From Pseudomonas saxonica (GTDB taxonomy: Bacteria > Pseudomonadota > Gammaproteobacteria > Pseudomonadales > Pseudomonadaceae), in the NCBI RefSeq assembly GCF_007858365.1, contig NZ_VFIO01000012.1, forward strand, positions 1 to 64,000: a stretch of 64,000 bases of DNA. Direction: 5' to 3'. Position 1 is the stretch's first letter. Every line of letters starts with the position of its first letter. Positions 9,060 to 17,858 of the stretch are shown here, one piece after another. The position numbers were made by a program, and so were the translations under genes. The notes under the pieces were generated by a model, which was given only the letters and a program-made list of their open reading frames with translations, had not been told where the DNA came from and searched no databases.

Positions 9060-9493
9060 TTGAGCGCACGCAACTGAACGCTGCCGGTAAGCCAATTTAT
9101 ATCGACCCGCCACTGTTGGGCGTCGCGTGTCAGCAACAGATTGCCGCCGCTGGAGCCGCCATCCGGGTAAAACTCAAACGCCGAACCGAGCCCTTCTGCG
9201 GTGTGCAGTTGCACGTGCATGTCTGCGGGCAACTGCCGGACTTTTTGCAGGGGCCCCTGAAAGCGGCCGCTGTTCAGATCAAAACGAGTCTGCGCCGGCT
9301 GCCCCGTCACGATGGCCTGAACCCGTGCCGCGCGCAGCGCATGAACCACCTCGCTCAACGCGCGGCGCTCATGGGCGCTGTGCAGGCCTTTGCCCACGCC
9401 TAAGCCCACCAGCGCGATGCTGATGCCGATCAGGGCAATCACCACCAGCAACTCGAACAGGGTAAAGCCGCGCGTGCGGGGCAGGGGGCGCAT
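9056..9493 (-). CDS. gspH: minor pseudopilin GspH
   Basis: A 145-aa minor pseudopilin with leader MRPLPRTRG and mature start FTLFELLVV, Glu at +5. The ATG at 9493 lies one base after the gspG stop codon, as expected for a coupled operon. An ORF extending 18 codons further would overlap gspG and give an overlong leader. The C-terminal half is a GspH-type beta domain. Confidence 0.85.
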   Translation of the reverse strand: MRPLPRTRGFTLFELLVVIALIGISIALVGLGVGKGLHSAHERRALSEVVHALRAARVQAIVTGQPAQTRFDLNSGRFQGPLQKVRQLPADMHVQLHTAEGLGSAFEFYPDGGSSGGNLLLTRDAQQWRVDINWLTGSVQLRALK

Positions 9494-9494
9494 G

Positions 9495-9920
9495 TTATTC
9501 CCAGTTACCCAGGTCGGCCTTGTAGCCATCGCCGCCGGGTTGACCATCTTGACCGAAGAATATCAGGTCGAAGCTGCCGTGCTCACCGGGGTATCGGTAG
9601 CCGAATGGATGGCCGAACGGGTCCTTGAGGTCGCTCGGTTTGGCGTACGGCCCGGCCCAACCGCTGCTGTTGGCAGGCTTGGTGATCAGCTGCTGCAAAT
9701 TGGCCGGGGGCGTGCCGACATCCAGGCCGTAGCTTTCGACTTTCATGCCGAGGCTGGCCAGTTGAGCCTTGCCGGCGCCGTACTTGCCTTTGTCGACGTT
9801 ACCGCCGACCTGACGCACCACAATGGTGGCCACAATCCCCAGCAGTACAATCACCGCGAGCATTTCCAGCAGGGTGAATCCGCCCTGACGACGGCGTTGG
9901 GCGGGTTTGAATCGAGTCAT
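9495..9920 (-). CDS. gspG: major pseudopilin GspG
   Basis: A 141-aa major pseudopilin that polymerises into the pseudopilus. The leader ends at Gly14 (RRRQGG), and the mature protein starts FTLLEMLAV with Glu19 at +5. The C-terminus carries the calcium-site loop region DPFGHPFGYRYPGEHGSFD and FGQDGQPGG, hallmarks of GspG. It is separated from gspF by 10 bp. Confidence 0.93.
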   Translation of the reverse strand: MTRFKPAQRRRQGGFTLLEMLAVIVLLGIVATIVVRQVGGNVDKGKYGAGKAQLASLGMKVESYGLDVGTPPANLQQLITKPANSSGWAGPYAKPSDLKDPFGHPFGYRYPGEHGSFDLIFFGQDGQPGGDGYKADLGNWE

Positions 9921-9930
9921 AGGGGTTTCC

Positions 9931-11133
9931 TCAAATATTACTGGTCAGGCTCATCAGCGGGAGCATGATGGCCAGCATGATCACCGCCACCATGACGGCC
10001 ATGATCACGGTCAAACTGGGTACGAGTGCTGCAAGCATGCGGTCGATGCCACGCTTGGCCTCGACATCGAAAACGTCGGCGACTTTGAGCAGCATGCTGT
10101 CGAGGTTGCCGGCCTGTTCGCCGACCTCAATCATTTGCAGAGCCAGCTCGGGCAACAGCGGTTGCTCACCGAAAGCCTGAGCCAGGGTGCCGCCAGCCTT
10201 GACCCAGTCGGTGGCATGTTCGACCTGAGCACGCAGCGCATGGTTGCCACACACTTGGCGAACAATGCTCATGGCCTGAAGCAGGGGCACGCCGTTGTTC
10301 AGCAAGGTTCCCAGGGTGCGGGCCAGTCGGGCGGCTTCGACACGTTGCAACAACGGGCCGATGACCTTTAGCGTCAATATGCGGCGGTCGTGTCGCTGAC
10401 GCCGTTGTGGGTCACGCCTCAACACTGCAATGCCCCAGATCGACGCCACACTGGCCCCCAGCAGTAGCAGGCCGTAGGCACTCAAAAATTCGCCGAGCCA
10501 CAATATGGCCTGCGTGATCAGCGGAATGGGCACGCCCAGGTCGCGAAAGATCGGCACAAACTGCGGCACAACATAGGCCAGCAGCAACGCCAGCGAGCCG
10601 AGGACGCCGACCACCAAAAAGATCGGATAAATCAGTGCATTGATGACTTCGCCGCGCAGTTTCTGGCTGCGTTCCAGGTAGTCGCTGAGCTGACGCAGGG
10701 TGTTCTCCAGCGAACCCCCGGCTTCACCGGCACGCACCATGCTGATGTAGAGGCTGGAAAACTGCCCGTGCTCCTCTTCCAGCGCCTGACTCAAAGGCTT
10801 GCCCGCTTTGACTTGCTCGCGCACGCGTTCCAGCAGGGCCTGACGCTTTGCATCATGGTTCTGTCGCAACAGCGTGCCCAGCGCCCGCTCCAGTGGCTGG
10901 CCGGCACCGATCAGCGTGGCCAACTGCTGGGTAAAACTGACCAGCGCCGCACCGCTCAGGGCACTGCGCCGCATAACAATGCCCGGCCCGCTGCTGGCAC
11001 TGTTTTGCAGGCTGAGCAGCAACAGTCCGCGTTTTTGCAGGGTGGCCGCCGCTGCGCTTTGGTCAGCGGCTTGCAGTGTGCCGTTTTGCGCAACGCCATC
11101 GGCGTCCAGTGCGCGGTATTTGAAATGCGCCAT
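9931..11133 (-). CDS. gspF: type II secretion platform protein GspF
   Basis: A 400-aa polytopic inner-membrane protein with the two tandem T2SSF domains (roughly residues 70-195 and 270-395) and three membrane helices near 170, 220 and the C-terminus. It is the rotor-like platform between GspE and the pseudopilins. The ATG at 11133 follows the gspE stop by 2 bp; a TTG two codons earlier overlaps that stop and is less likely. Confidence 0.92.
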   Translation of the reverse strand: MAHFKYRALDADGVAQNGTLQAADQSAAAATLQKRGLLLLSLQNSASSGPGIVMRRSALSGAALVSFTQQLATLIGAGQPLERALGTLLRQNHDAKRQALLERVREQVKAGKPLSQALEEEHGQFSSLYISMVRAGEAGGSLENTLRQLSDYLERSQKLRGEVINALIYPIFLVVGVLGSLALLLAYVVPQFVPIFRDLGVPIPLITQAILWLGEFLSAYGLLLLGASVASIWGIAVLRRDPQRRQRHDRRILTLKVIGPLLQRVEAARLARTLGTLLNNGVPLLQAMSIVRQVCGNHALRAQVEHATDWVKAGGTLAQAFGEQPLLPELALQMIEVGEQAGNLDSMLLKVADVFDVEAKRGIDRMLAALVPSLTVIMAVMVAVIMLAIMLPLMSLTSNI

Positions 11134-11135
11134 GA

Positions 11136-12860
11136 TCAATCGCCGCGTGTCACACGCAGCACCTCTTCGAGTGACGTGACACCGGCCACGGCCTGCCGCA
11201 ACCCTTCTTCGTAGAGCGTACGCAAGCCGCCGCGGCGGGCGGCCTGTTCGAGGGTTGAGGCATCGGCCTGACGCATTAGCAGGCTGCGCAGTTCTTCGTT
11301 CATCACCAACAGTTCAGTGATCGCACTGCGCCCGTGATAACCGCCGTTGGCCTGATCGCTGGCGGGTTGGTAGAGCATGATTGGACGTTGATCGGTAAAG
11401 CGCTCCAGCCCATGGGCCGCCACCAGTTCGGCGGGTGCTTCGAAAGCGATGCGCGTGGCGGGATCGAGCCTGCGCACCAGTCGCTGGGCCAGAATGCCTT
11501 TGACCGTTGAGGCGATCAGGTAGCTTTCGACCCCCATGTCGAGCAGCCGCGTGATACTCGCAGCTGCGCTGTTGGTGTGCAGGGTGGAGAGTACAAGGTG
11601 GCCGGTGAGCGAAGACTGAATGGCGATGCGGCAGGTTTCCAGGTCGCGCATTTCACCGATCATGATCACGTCCGGGTCTTGACGCACAATGGAGCGCAGT
11701 GCACCGGCGAAGTCGAGGCCAATGGAAGGCTTGACCTGAATCTGGTTGATGCCTTCGAGCTGATACTCCACCGGATCTTCGACCGTAATGATCTTGCGTT
11801 CGGCGGTATTGAGGCGTGACAGCGCGGTATACAGGGTGGTGGTCTTGCCCGAGCCGGTGGGGCCGGTGACCAGCAGAATGCCGTGGGGGTTTTCCAGCAC
11901 GTCGAGAAAGTTCTGCAAGCGCTCGCCGTCCATGCCCAGGCTGGGAAAGTCGAAACTGACGGTCTGACGGTCGAGCAGGCGCATCACCACTGACTCGCCG
12001 AAACTGGTGGGCACCGTACTGACCCTCAGGTCCAGCTCCTTGCCTTGAATGCGCAACATGATCCGGCCGTCCTGAGGCAAGCGGCGCTCGGCAATGTCCA
12101 GCCGGGCCAGAATTTTCAGGCGCGAAATAATGGCGGCCGAAGAGCTGGAGGGCGGCGCCTCGGATTCGTGCAGCACACCGTCAATGCGGTAACGCACTTT
12201 GAGTTGGCTTTCGAAGGGCTCAATGTGGATGTCGGAGGCGCGCTGTTCGACTGCGCGTTGCAGGATCAGGTTGACCAGACGGATCACCGGCGCTTCCGAG
12301 GCCAGGTCTTTGAGATGTTCGATGTCATCTTCGGCGCCGCTATGCTCGTCCAGCGTCTCGATCAGCGAGCCCATGGCCGAGCGGCCCTGACCGTAGAATC
12401 GTTCGATCAGCACGTCCACGTCGCTGGCCAGCCCTACCGACACATACACCGGCGTCTGGCAGGCGTAGCGCACGGCTTGTAACGCATAGGCGTTGCCGGG
12501 GTTGGCCGTCAACACATGCACACCGTCAGCATGGGTGCCGATCGGCAGCAGTCGGTGATGACGCATAAAACGCTCACTGAGGCTTGGCAGCGCATCGACG
12601 GGCAGCGGTACGGCGTCCGCCATCAGCAGCGGTGCGCCAAGGGTCGAGGCCCATGCCCGGGCTACGTCCAGTTCGGACACCAGCCCCAGGCGTGTCAGCA
12701 GCTCAGTCAATGAACTGCCCGCAGATTCTTGTGCCAGACGGCGTGCCCGGTCCAGGTCACCGGTCTTGAGGCCTGCATGGGCCAATAACCAGGCACACAA
12801 GGCATGAGCCGAGTGCTCACTCAGGTGTTCGAGGTGGACGGGAATCAAAGATGTGGGCAC
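11136..12860 (-). CDS. gspE: type II secretion ATPase GspE
   Basis: A 574-aa hexameric ATPase that powers pseudopilus assembly. The N1E-type domain spans about residues 20-150. The Walker A GPTGSGKTT starts at residue 333, with Asp-box and Walker B sequence DPDVIMIGEMRDLET and a His box after it. The tetracysteine zinc module usually found between the last helicase-like motifs and the C-terminus of GspE is missing: the LVRRLDPATR to YHGRSAITELL stretch has no cysteines. The start is a GTG, the only plausible one, with a weak ribosome site. It heads the eleven-gene operon. Confidence 0.93.
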   Translation of the reverse strand: MPTSLIPVHLEHLSEHSAHALCAWLLAHAGLKTGDLDRARRLAQESAGSSLTELLTRLGLVSELDVARAWASTLGAPLLMADAVPLPVDALPSLSERFMRHHRLLPIGTHADGVHVLTANPGNAYALQAVRYACQTPVYVSVGLASDVDVLIERFYGQGRSAMGSLIETLDEHSGAEDDIEHLKDLASEAPVIRLVNLILQRAVEQRASDIHIEPFESQLKVRYRIDGVLHESEAPPSSSSAAIISRLKILARLDIAERRLPQDGRIMLRIQGKELDLRVSTVPTSFGESVVMRLLDRQTVSFDFPSLGMDGERLQNFLDVLENPHGILLVTGPTGSGKTTTLYTALSRLNTAERKIITVEDPVEYQLEGINQIQVKPSIGLDFAGALRSIVRQDPDVIMIGEMRDLETCRIAIQSSLTGHLVLSTLHTNSAAASITRLLDMGVESYLIASTVKGILAQRLVRRLDPATRIAFEAPAELVAAHGLERFTDQRPIMLYQPASDQANGGYHGRSAITELLVMNEELRSLLMRQADASTLEQAARRGGLRTLYEEGLRQAVAGVTSLEEVLRVTRGD

Positions 12861-12886
12861 GAAGTGACTTCAAATAACGACGAACA

Positions 12887-12912
12887 ACAAGGGACTAAAT
12901 CAAGACCCTTGT
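12887..12912 (-). promoter_or_regulatory. inverted repeat upstream of gspE
   Basis: ACAAGGG and CCCTTGT arms of 7 bp enclose a 12-bp spacer in the 84 bp between the small secreted-protein gene and gspE. It could be a weak terminator of the upstream gene or a leader hairpin of the gsp operon. No U-tract follows, so the role is undecided. Confidence 0.3.
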
Positions 12913-12944
12913 CATTCGTGGGTAATAATTAAGTGCGAATAACG

Positions 12945-13172
12945 TTAGTTGTTGCGAGTGTCGGATTTTGCTGTCGGGCGACCGCGTTTGTTTTCGTCCG
13001 CTTTAACTTGTTTATGTGCCTTGTTATCGACTTTTTCCTTTTTGGTCTGAGTCATTACGGTGGAGTCAGGTGCGCCTGATGCGGTATCTGTCGTATTCGA
13101 TTCTGCAGCCATTGCCGTAGTGGCTATTGCGAATGTCATGGCAGCGACAGCACCAAGTAGTGGCAATTTCAT
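12945..13172 (-). CDS. small exported basic protein, unknown function
   Basis: A 75-aa protein with a clear Sec signal peptide (MKLPLLGAVAAMTFAIA, cleavage after TAMA). The mature part of about 53 residues is hydrophilic: first Ser/Thr/Asp-rich, then Lys/Arg-rich with KKEKVDNKAHKQ and ENKRGRP segments, and likely disordered. The start at 13172 has GGAGAT about nine bases upstream; a longer frame exists but adds no signal-like sequence. It lies just upstream of, and parallel to, the gsp operon. I do not recognise a family. Confidence 0.65.
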   Translation of the reverse strand: MKLPLLGAVAAMTFAIATTAMAAESNTTDTASGAPDSTVMTQTKKEKVDNKAHKQVKADENKRGRPTAKSDTRNN

Positions 13173-13299
13173 ATTAAATATCTCCGTGCGGGTGGCAGTG
13201 TTGAAATGATGGCAACTTTGCTGTGCAACGGCTCCGTCCAAGGCGATTCCTTCTCAGGTGCCCGAATTCAGAGGGTTGCAAGGGTCGTCGACAAATTCA

Positions 13300-13325
13300 C
13301 TAAACCTACAGACATGTTGGTTTAG
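13300..13325. promoter_or_regulatory. imperfect 26-bp palindrome upstream of GH3 gene
   Basis: CTAAACC and GGTTTAG form 7-bp outer arms, and an inner ACA/TGT pair extends the symmetry after a single mismatch. It lies about 310 bp before the beta-glucosidase start. The shape suits a dimeric repressor operator, but a hairpin in RNA is equally possible. Confidence 0.3.
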
Positions 13326-13444
13326 GAAGAGTTCAGCAAATGTATCAAAAAATTTCAATATTTTACCAAATGTATATTTTTGTTTGACTTCAACTAAAAA
13401 CAACTGCCTTAATTTAAATGGAGCGGGGGTCTACCGCGCTATTA

Positions 13445-13461
13445 ACTGGCACTGTGCCAGT
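13445..13461 (+). terminator. perfect palindrome with following T-rich run
   Basis: ACTGGCAC and GTGCCAGT flank a single T, followed by AACTTTGTTTTTATTT. As RNA this gives a 6-7 bp stem with a 3-5 nt loop and a U-rich tail, so it could terminate or attenuate plus-strand transcription ahead of the GH3 gene. As DNA it could be an operator. No gene lies upstream on this strand to need termination. Confidence 0.35.
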
Positions 13462-13635
13462 AACTTTGTTTTTATTTAGTCTGTCGCCCAAGTTCATTGC
13501 TTGCAGGTGCGTCATTTTTCTTTGTCCGCTGTTTCTGTTTGAAGCCTCGGTATAGGCGAACTATTGCCTTGAATAAAGAGGTTTGGCCTGTCAACTGCGG
13601 CAATTGCGCGCGGCGATATATGGAGCGTTATTCTG

Positions 13636-16374
13636 ATGCGAACCCGTAGAACTTTAGGTGCTCATTCGGCACTGGCTTTGTTGGCTCTTGCAGTCGGGCA
13701 CGCCAACGCGGCGTCGACCACGACTCAAGAGCAATTGGCCGCCAAGGAAGTTCGTGCTGACAAGGCCGCCGAAAAAACCCTGGCCAAGATGACCCAGGAA
13801 GAGAAGTTGGCCTACATCGGCGGGATCGGTGGCTGGGACGTTAAACCACTGACGCAATACGGCGTGCCGCAGATTCATGGTGCCGACGGCGGCGCCGGGA
13901 TTCGCTACACCAGCGAAGGTAACGACTCGGGTGTGGTCTATCCGTCCGGCCAAAACCTGGCAGCCACCTTCAACCCGCGTCGCGCCATCGACTTTGGCCG
14001 TGCGCTGGGTTACGACACCGCCACCGGCGGCTATCAGTTCGTCACGGGGCCGGGCATGAACCTCTATCGCATGCCGTGGAGCGGTCGTGCGTTTGAATAC
14101 CTCTCCGGTGAAGACCCGTTCCTGGGAGCCAGCCTTGGGCCTGCGGTCATCAACGGTATCCAGCAGCGCCGTGTCTGGGCTGAAGCCAAGCACTATGCGG
14201 CCAACGACCAGGAAACCAATCGCTTCATCCTTAATCAGGTGATGCCTGAGCGTGTGCTGCGCGAGTTGACCTTGCCGCCATTTGAATCGGCCACCAAGAA
14301 CAGCACTGTGGCAATGATGATGTGTGCGTTCCAGAAGGTGAATGGCGAGTACGCGTGCGAAAACAAACACCTGATCGCCCAGATCCTGAAAAAAGAGTGG
14401 GGTTACAAAGGTCTGGTACAAAGCGACTACAACGCCATTGTCCACGGTCTGCCGGCGGCTCAGGCAGGCTCCGACCTGGACATGATGGGTGGCCAGATGA
14501 ACAGCTCGGTGCTCAAGCCGTATCTGGACAGTGGCGAGCTGGACATGGCAACCGTTGATGACAAGGTTCGCCGCATCCTCAAGAACATCTACCTGTACCA
14601 GTTCGACAAGTTCGCACCGCTGACCACGCACAACATGAACAGCGCTACCAGTAACAAAGTTGCGCTGAACATCGCCCGTGAAGGCATCGTGCTGCTCAAG
14701 AACCACAACGACGTATTGCCGCTGGACAAGGCCAAGGTCAAACGCATCGCAGTGGTCGGTGATCTGGCCAAGTACGCGCCGCCCACCGGCTTCGGCAGTG
14801 CCCACGTTGACGCCACCCGTTACATCAGTGAGCTGAGCGGTTTGCAGCAAATGGCTCCCGGCGCCAAAGTCGAGTTTCTTGATGGCCTGTCGCTGGACCC
14901 GACCGCGTCGCAGTGGACGACCCACGACAGCAAGGGCAACGCTGTAGCCGGCATGAAAACCGAGTACTTTGCCAATGCCAACTGGTCCGGTGACCCGACG
15001 GCGACGCGCATCGACAGCTACGTCAACATGGACTGGTCCACCGACGATCTGCCTAGCAACGGCGATACGGCCAACACCTCGATTCGTTGGAGCGGCCAGA
15101 TGACACCGGTCACCAGCGGCGAGCAGGTGTTCAAGGTGCGCGCTGACGGTGCCGTGCGTTTGTGGGTCAATGGTGAAAAGATCATCGACAATGGCGATGG
15201 CGAAAACATCACCAACAAGAGCATCCCGCCGACCATTCCGGTGTCGGGCAAGATCAAGCTGCAAGCCGGCAAGTCTTATGACGTGAAGCTTGAGTACTCG
15301 CGTCGCGACGGTTTCCTGTCCACCATGGGCGGACTGGTAGGCGTACAAATGGCCTGGGCTTCGCTGGCCGCACCCCAGGACCTGTCCAAATACGACGCTG
15401 TAGTGGTTGCCGTGGGTAACAGCAACGAATACGAAGGTGAAGGTTTCGACCACAGCTTCGACTTGCCTGAGTACCAGAACGAGCTGATTCGTAACATCGC
15501 CAAGGCCAACCCCAACACCATCGTCACTCTGCACGGCGGTACCGGCTTGAAGATGAGCGACTGGATCGATCAGGTGCCGGCTGCGCTGCATGCGTTCTAT
15601 CCGGGGCAAAACGGCGGTCAGGCATTGGCTGAAATTCTATTCGGCAAGGTCAACCCGTCTGGCAAGTTGCCGATCAGCATCGAACGCAACATCGAAGACA
15701 ACCCGTTGTACGCGGACTTCCCGAACTTCGACAACACCCGCACCCTGAAAGAAATCAGCTACAAGAACGACCTGACCATGCTGGGCTATCGCGGTTACGA
15801 CAAAACCGGCACCAAGCCGTTGTTCGCTTTCGGCCACGGCCTGTCGTATACCCACTTCACCTACAACAACATCTCGGTGACGCCGGGTGTTGCGGTGGGC
15901 AATACGCCGATCAAGGTCTCCTTCGACCTGACCAACAGCGGCCAGCGCGCCGGCTCCGAAGTGGCTGAGCTGTATGTCGGTCAGCAGAACCCTACCGTTG
16001 AACGCGCGGTCAAAGAACTCAAGGGTTACAAGAAAGTCTTCCTGAAACCGGGTGAAACCCGTCACGTCACCATCGAACTGAATGATCGTTCGCTGGCTTA
16101 CTTCGACGACAAGAGCAAGCAGTGGGTGGTCGATGCCGACACCTTTAACATCAGCCTGGGTGCCGCATCGGATGACATTCGTTTGCACGCCAAGCTGGTC
16201 AACTCATTCCGTCAGGAACTGTCTACCACCACCAGCAACCCGTTGCCCCGTTCGGCCTTGAACTCGGTCAAAGTCACGCTGCCAGCCGTCACGACCGGCG
16301 GTGTTTTCGACCAGAGCGAGAACGTCAATGACAATAACGGTGATGCCGATTACGAAGGCAACGCTGACTACTGA
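13636..16374 (+). CDS. exported GH3 beta-glucosidase with PA14 domain
   Basis: A 912-aa glycoside hydrolase family 3 enzyme that would release glucose or a related sugar from beta-linked oligosaccharides. A signal peptide (about residues 1-25, ending HANA) directs export. The N-terminal barrel covers roughly 50-330, and the catalytic nucleophile is Asp264 in LVQSDYNAI. An inserted PA14 carbohydrate-binding domain (about 435-560, with MKTEYFANANWSG and VRLWVNGEKIID) interrupts the C-terminal sandwich domain, and a fibronectin III-like domain closes the protein (about 745-820). The region before the barrel active site looks compact compared with full-length family members. The gene sits beside the type II secretion operon and could be a substrate; this is inference. 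Confidence 0.9.
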   Translation: MRTRRTLGAHSALALLALAVGHANAASTTTQEQLAAKEVRADKAAEKTLAKMTQEEKLAYIGGIGGWDVKPLTQYGVPQIHGADGGAGIRYTSEGNDSGVVYPSGQNLAATFNPRRAIDFGRALGYDTATGGYQFVTGPGMNLYRMPWSGRAFEYLSGEDPFLGASLGPAVINGIQQRRVWAEAKHYAANDQETNRFILNQVMPERVLRELTLPPFESATKNSTVAMMMCAFQKVNGEYACENKHLIAQILKKEWGYKGLVQSDYNAIVHGLPAAQAGSDLDMMGGQMNSSVLKPYLDSGELDMATVDDKVRRILKNIYLYQFDKFAPLTTHNMNSATSNKVALNIAREGIVLLKNHNDVLPLDKAKVKRIAVVGDLAKYAPPTGFGSAHVDATRYISELSGLQQMAPGAKVEFLDGLSLDPTASQWTTHDSKGNAVAGMKTEYFANANWSGDPTATRIDSYVNMDWSTDDLPSNGDTANTSIRWSGQMTPVTSGEQVFKVRADGAVRLWVNGEKIIDNGDGENITNKSIPPTIPVSGKIKLQAGKSYDVKLEYSRRDGFLSTMGGLVGVQMAWASLAAPQDLSKYDAVVVAVGNSNEYEGEGFDHSFDLPEYQNELIRNIAKANPNTIVTLHGGTGLKMSDWIDQVPAALHAFYPGQNGGQALAEILFGKVNPSGKLPISIERNIEDNPLYADFPNFDNTRTLKEISYKNDLTMLGYRGYDKTGTKPLFAFGHGLSYTHFTYNNISVTPGVAVGNTPIKVSFDLTNSGQRAGSEVAELYVGQQNPTVERAVKELKGYKKVFLKPGETRHVTIELNDRSLAYFDDKSKQWVVDADTFNISLGAASDDIRLHAKLVNSFRQELSTTTSNPLPRSALNSVKVTLPAVTTGGVFDQSENVNDNNGDADYEGNADY

Positions 16375-16433
16375 CCGTAGGGGCGCCAGGGCGTGAAAGC
16401 CAGCCCTCGGTTTTGTTGCCACTGAAATGAGCC

Positions 16434-16478
16434 GAAGCCCCGGGGTGATCCAGCGATAAAGGATCACCTCGGGGCTTC
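16434..16478. terminator. bidirectional rho-independent-like terminator
   Basis: An 18-bp stem (GAAGCCCCGGGGTGATCC paired with GGATCACCTCGGGGCTTC, one G-T type mismatch) encloses 9 bp. It lies between the convergent GH3 and TetR genes and overlaps the TetR stop codon region. Strong symmetry suits termination in both directions, though the T-tracts are short. Confidence 0.65.
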
Positions 16479-17103
16479 AGGCTTTAATGTCCCGCTTGAC
16501 CGAAGCCATAAAGCTTTCAAAGCGCGAGATCAGGTCGACTTTTTCCGGAAACCGCAGCCACTGCAACTGCAAGCCGTCCATCATGGCCAGCACGTGGGCA
16601 ATCGTTGCATCCAGATCCACATCCCCGCGCACTTCACCCGCTACCACCAGATGGTCGAGGCGGGCGCGCATCCGCTCATGGATAGCCTGGTAGCGCGACT
16701 GATACCACTCCCAGGCCGGATGGGTGTCCACCAGGCTCTCGGCATTGAGAATACTGAACGCCCGAATCACACCCGGCGCTGTCGCGTTCGATCGATTGAT
16801 CTGCTGCAACCCTTCAATAAAACCATCGAGCGTCGGCTCAGTCTGTGCCGCGTCGGAGGCTCTCTGGTTAATTTCGTCGCGCCGGGTCAGCACCGCCATC
16901 AGCAGTGAGACTTTGTTGGGGAAATGATGAAGCACACCGGCGACCGAGATGCCGACGTGTTCGGCAATCCCGGCAATCGACGCCCCGGCATACCCCTTGA
17001 TTGAGAACATGACCAGTGCGGCATCCAGCAGTTCTTCGCGACGTTTCTCGCCTTTGGGCGCTCGGCGTGTTCGGGGGGCAGTGTCTGATGTATTTTCGGG
17101 CAT
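16477..17103 (-). CDS. TetR-family transcriptional regulator
   Basis: A 208-aa TetR/AcrR regulator. A helix-turn-helix occupies about residues 20-66 (ELLDAALVMFSIKGYAGAS, then ISVAGVLHHFPNKVSLL), and a C-terminal ligand-binding domain of the BetI-like type follows. It is convergent with the GH3 gene and in the same direction as the flavin reductase gene upstream. It may control the GH3 gene, but nothing in the sequence proves it. The ligand is unknown. Confidence 0.85.
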   Translation of the reverse strand: MPENTSDTAPRTRRAPKGEKRREELLDAALVMFSIKGYAGASIAGIAEHVGISVAGVLHHFPNKVSLLMAVLTRRDEINQRASDAAQTEPTLDGFIEGLQQINRSNATAPGVIRAFSILNAESLVDTHPAWEWYQSRYQAIHERMRARLDHLVVAGEVRGDVDLDATIAHVLAMMDGLQLQWLRFPEKVDLISRFESFMASVKRDIKA

Positions 17104-17339
17104 AAGTGATTTCCTGGCGCTTCCCTTCGTTTCAGGTCTTGCAGCGATTCGAGCAGGTGCACATTGTATAGGCGTGCGGCCCCATACCTCGACAGGTCAC
17201 TTGTGTAACGGTGCAACTGATTTTAATCAAGCGAAAATGGCCAGCCCCAGGTGCAGGCCAATGGCCCCAACCGTTCCACTCGGTCAGGTTAAGGCACTGG
17301 CTGGGGTTTCTGCACGAAGAGGGCCTCGCAGATCAGCGC

Positions 17340-17849
17340 TCAAACGGCACTGCTGGCCGCGAGGTTGCAGTATTGCCCTTTGTAATACAGCAACGGCTGC
17401 GTCGACGCTGCTACTTGCAGGTTTAACGCTTTCACTTCACCCATCACGATCAAGTGATCACCCGCGACGTATTCGGCGTGAATTTCGCAATCCAGCCAGT
17501 GCAGGCTGCCGGCAATCAGCGGATTGCCCAGTGGTGATGCCTGCCACTCGACACCGTGCCATTTGTCCGTGCCCCGAAGAGCGAACTGGTTGGAAATACT
17601 GACTTGTTCAGCGGACAGGATATTGACGGCGAATCGACCTGCCTGGCGTATCCGGGGATAGCTGGCCGAACGGGCCATGACACTGAACGACACCAGCGGC
17701 GGATTCATCGACACGCTATAGAACGACTGGCAAGTGAAGCCTATCGGTTCGCCTTCAACGCAAGAGGTGATCACCGTAATACCTGAGGCGTAGTGCCCCA
17801 GGGCTTCGCGAAAACTCAATGGATCGATAGCCATGCAGGTAAGAGACAT
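17340..17849 (-). CDS. flavin reductase family protein of the mesX-mesD cluster
   Basis: A 169-aa protein of the flavin reductase-like (FMN-binding split barrel) family, with GHYASGITVITS, GFTCQSFYSVSMNPPLVSFSV and AVNILS motifs. Such proteins reduce FMN or FAD with NAD(P)H and hand it to an oxygen-using partner. It starts 9 bp after the mesD stop; the ATG at 17849 has AAGG seven bases upstream, and a TTG two codons earlier is less likely. Linkage to MesD and MesX, which need oxygen for methionine synthesis, suggests that it supplies reduced flavin to MesX. That role is inferred from context. Confidence 0.8.
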   Translation of the reverse strand: MSLTCMAIDPLSFREALGHYASGITVITSCVEGEPIGFTCQSFYSVSMNPPLVSFSVMARSASYPRIRQAGRFAVNILSAEQVSISNQFALRGTDKWHGVEWQASPLGNPLIAGSLHWLDCEIHAEYVAGDHLIVMGEVKALNLQVAASTQPLLYYKGQYCNLAASSAV

Positions 17850-17858
17850 GAACAAGCC

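Larger units (their letters stand above)
13173..13635. other. 463-bp intergenic region with two palindromes
   Basis: An AT-rich divergent spacer between the small exported protein gene and the GH3 gene. It should contain both promoters, but I cannot place -35/-10 boxes with confidence. Two palindromes within it are listed separately. No protein-coding frame looks real; the 73-codon open frame on the plus strand has no family signal. Confidence 0.5.

Noticed and set aside
13654..15609. 651-codon open frame on the minus strand opposite the GH3 gene
   Set aside because: It is the mirror of a GC-rich coding sequence; its translation has no domain pattern and the plus-strand GH3 reading is unambiguous.
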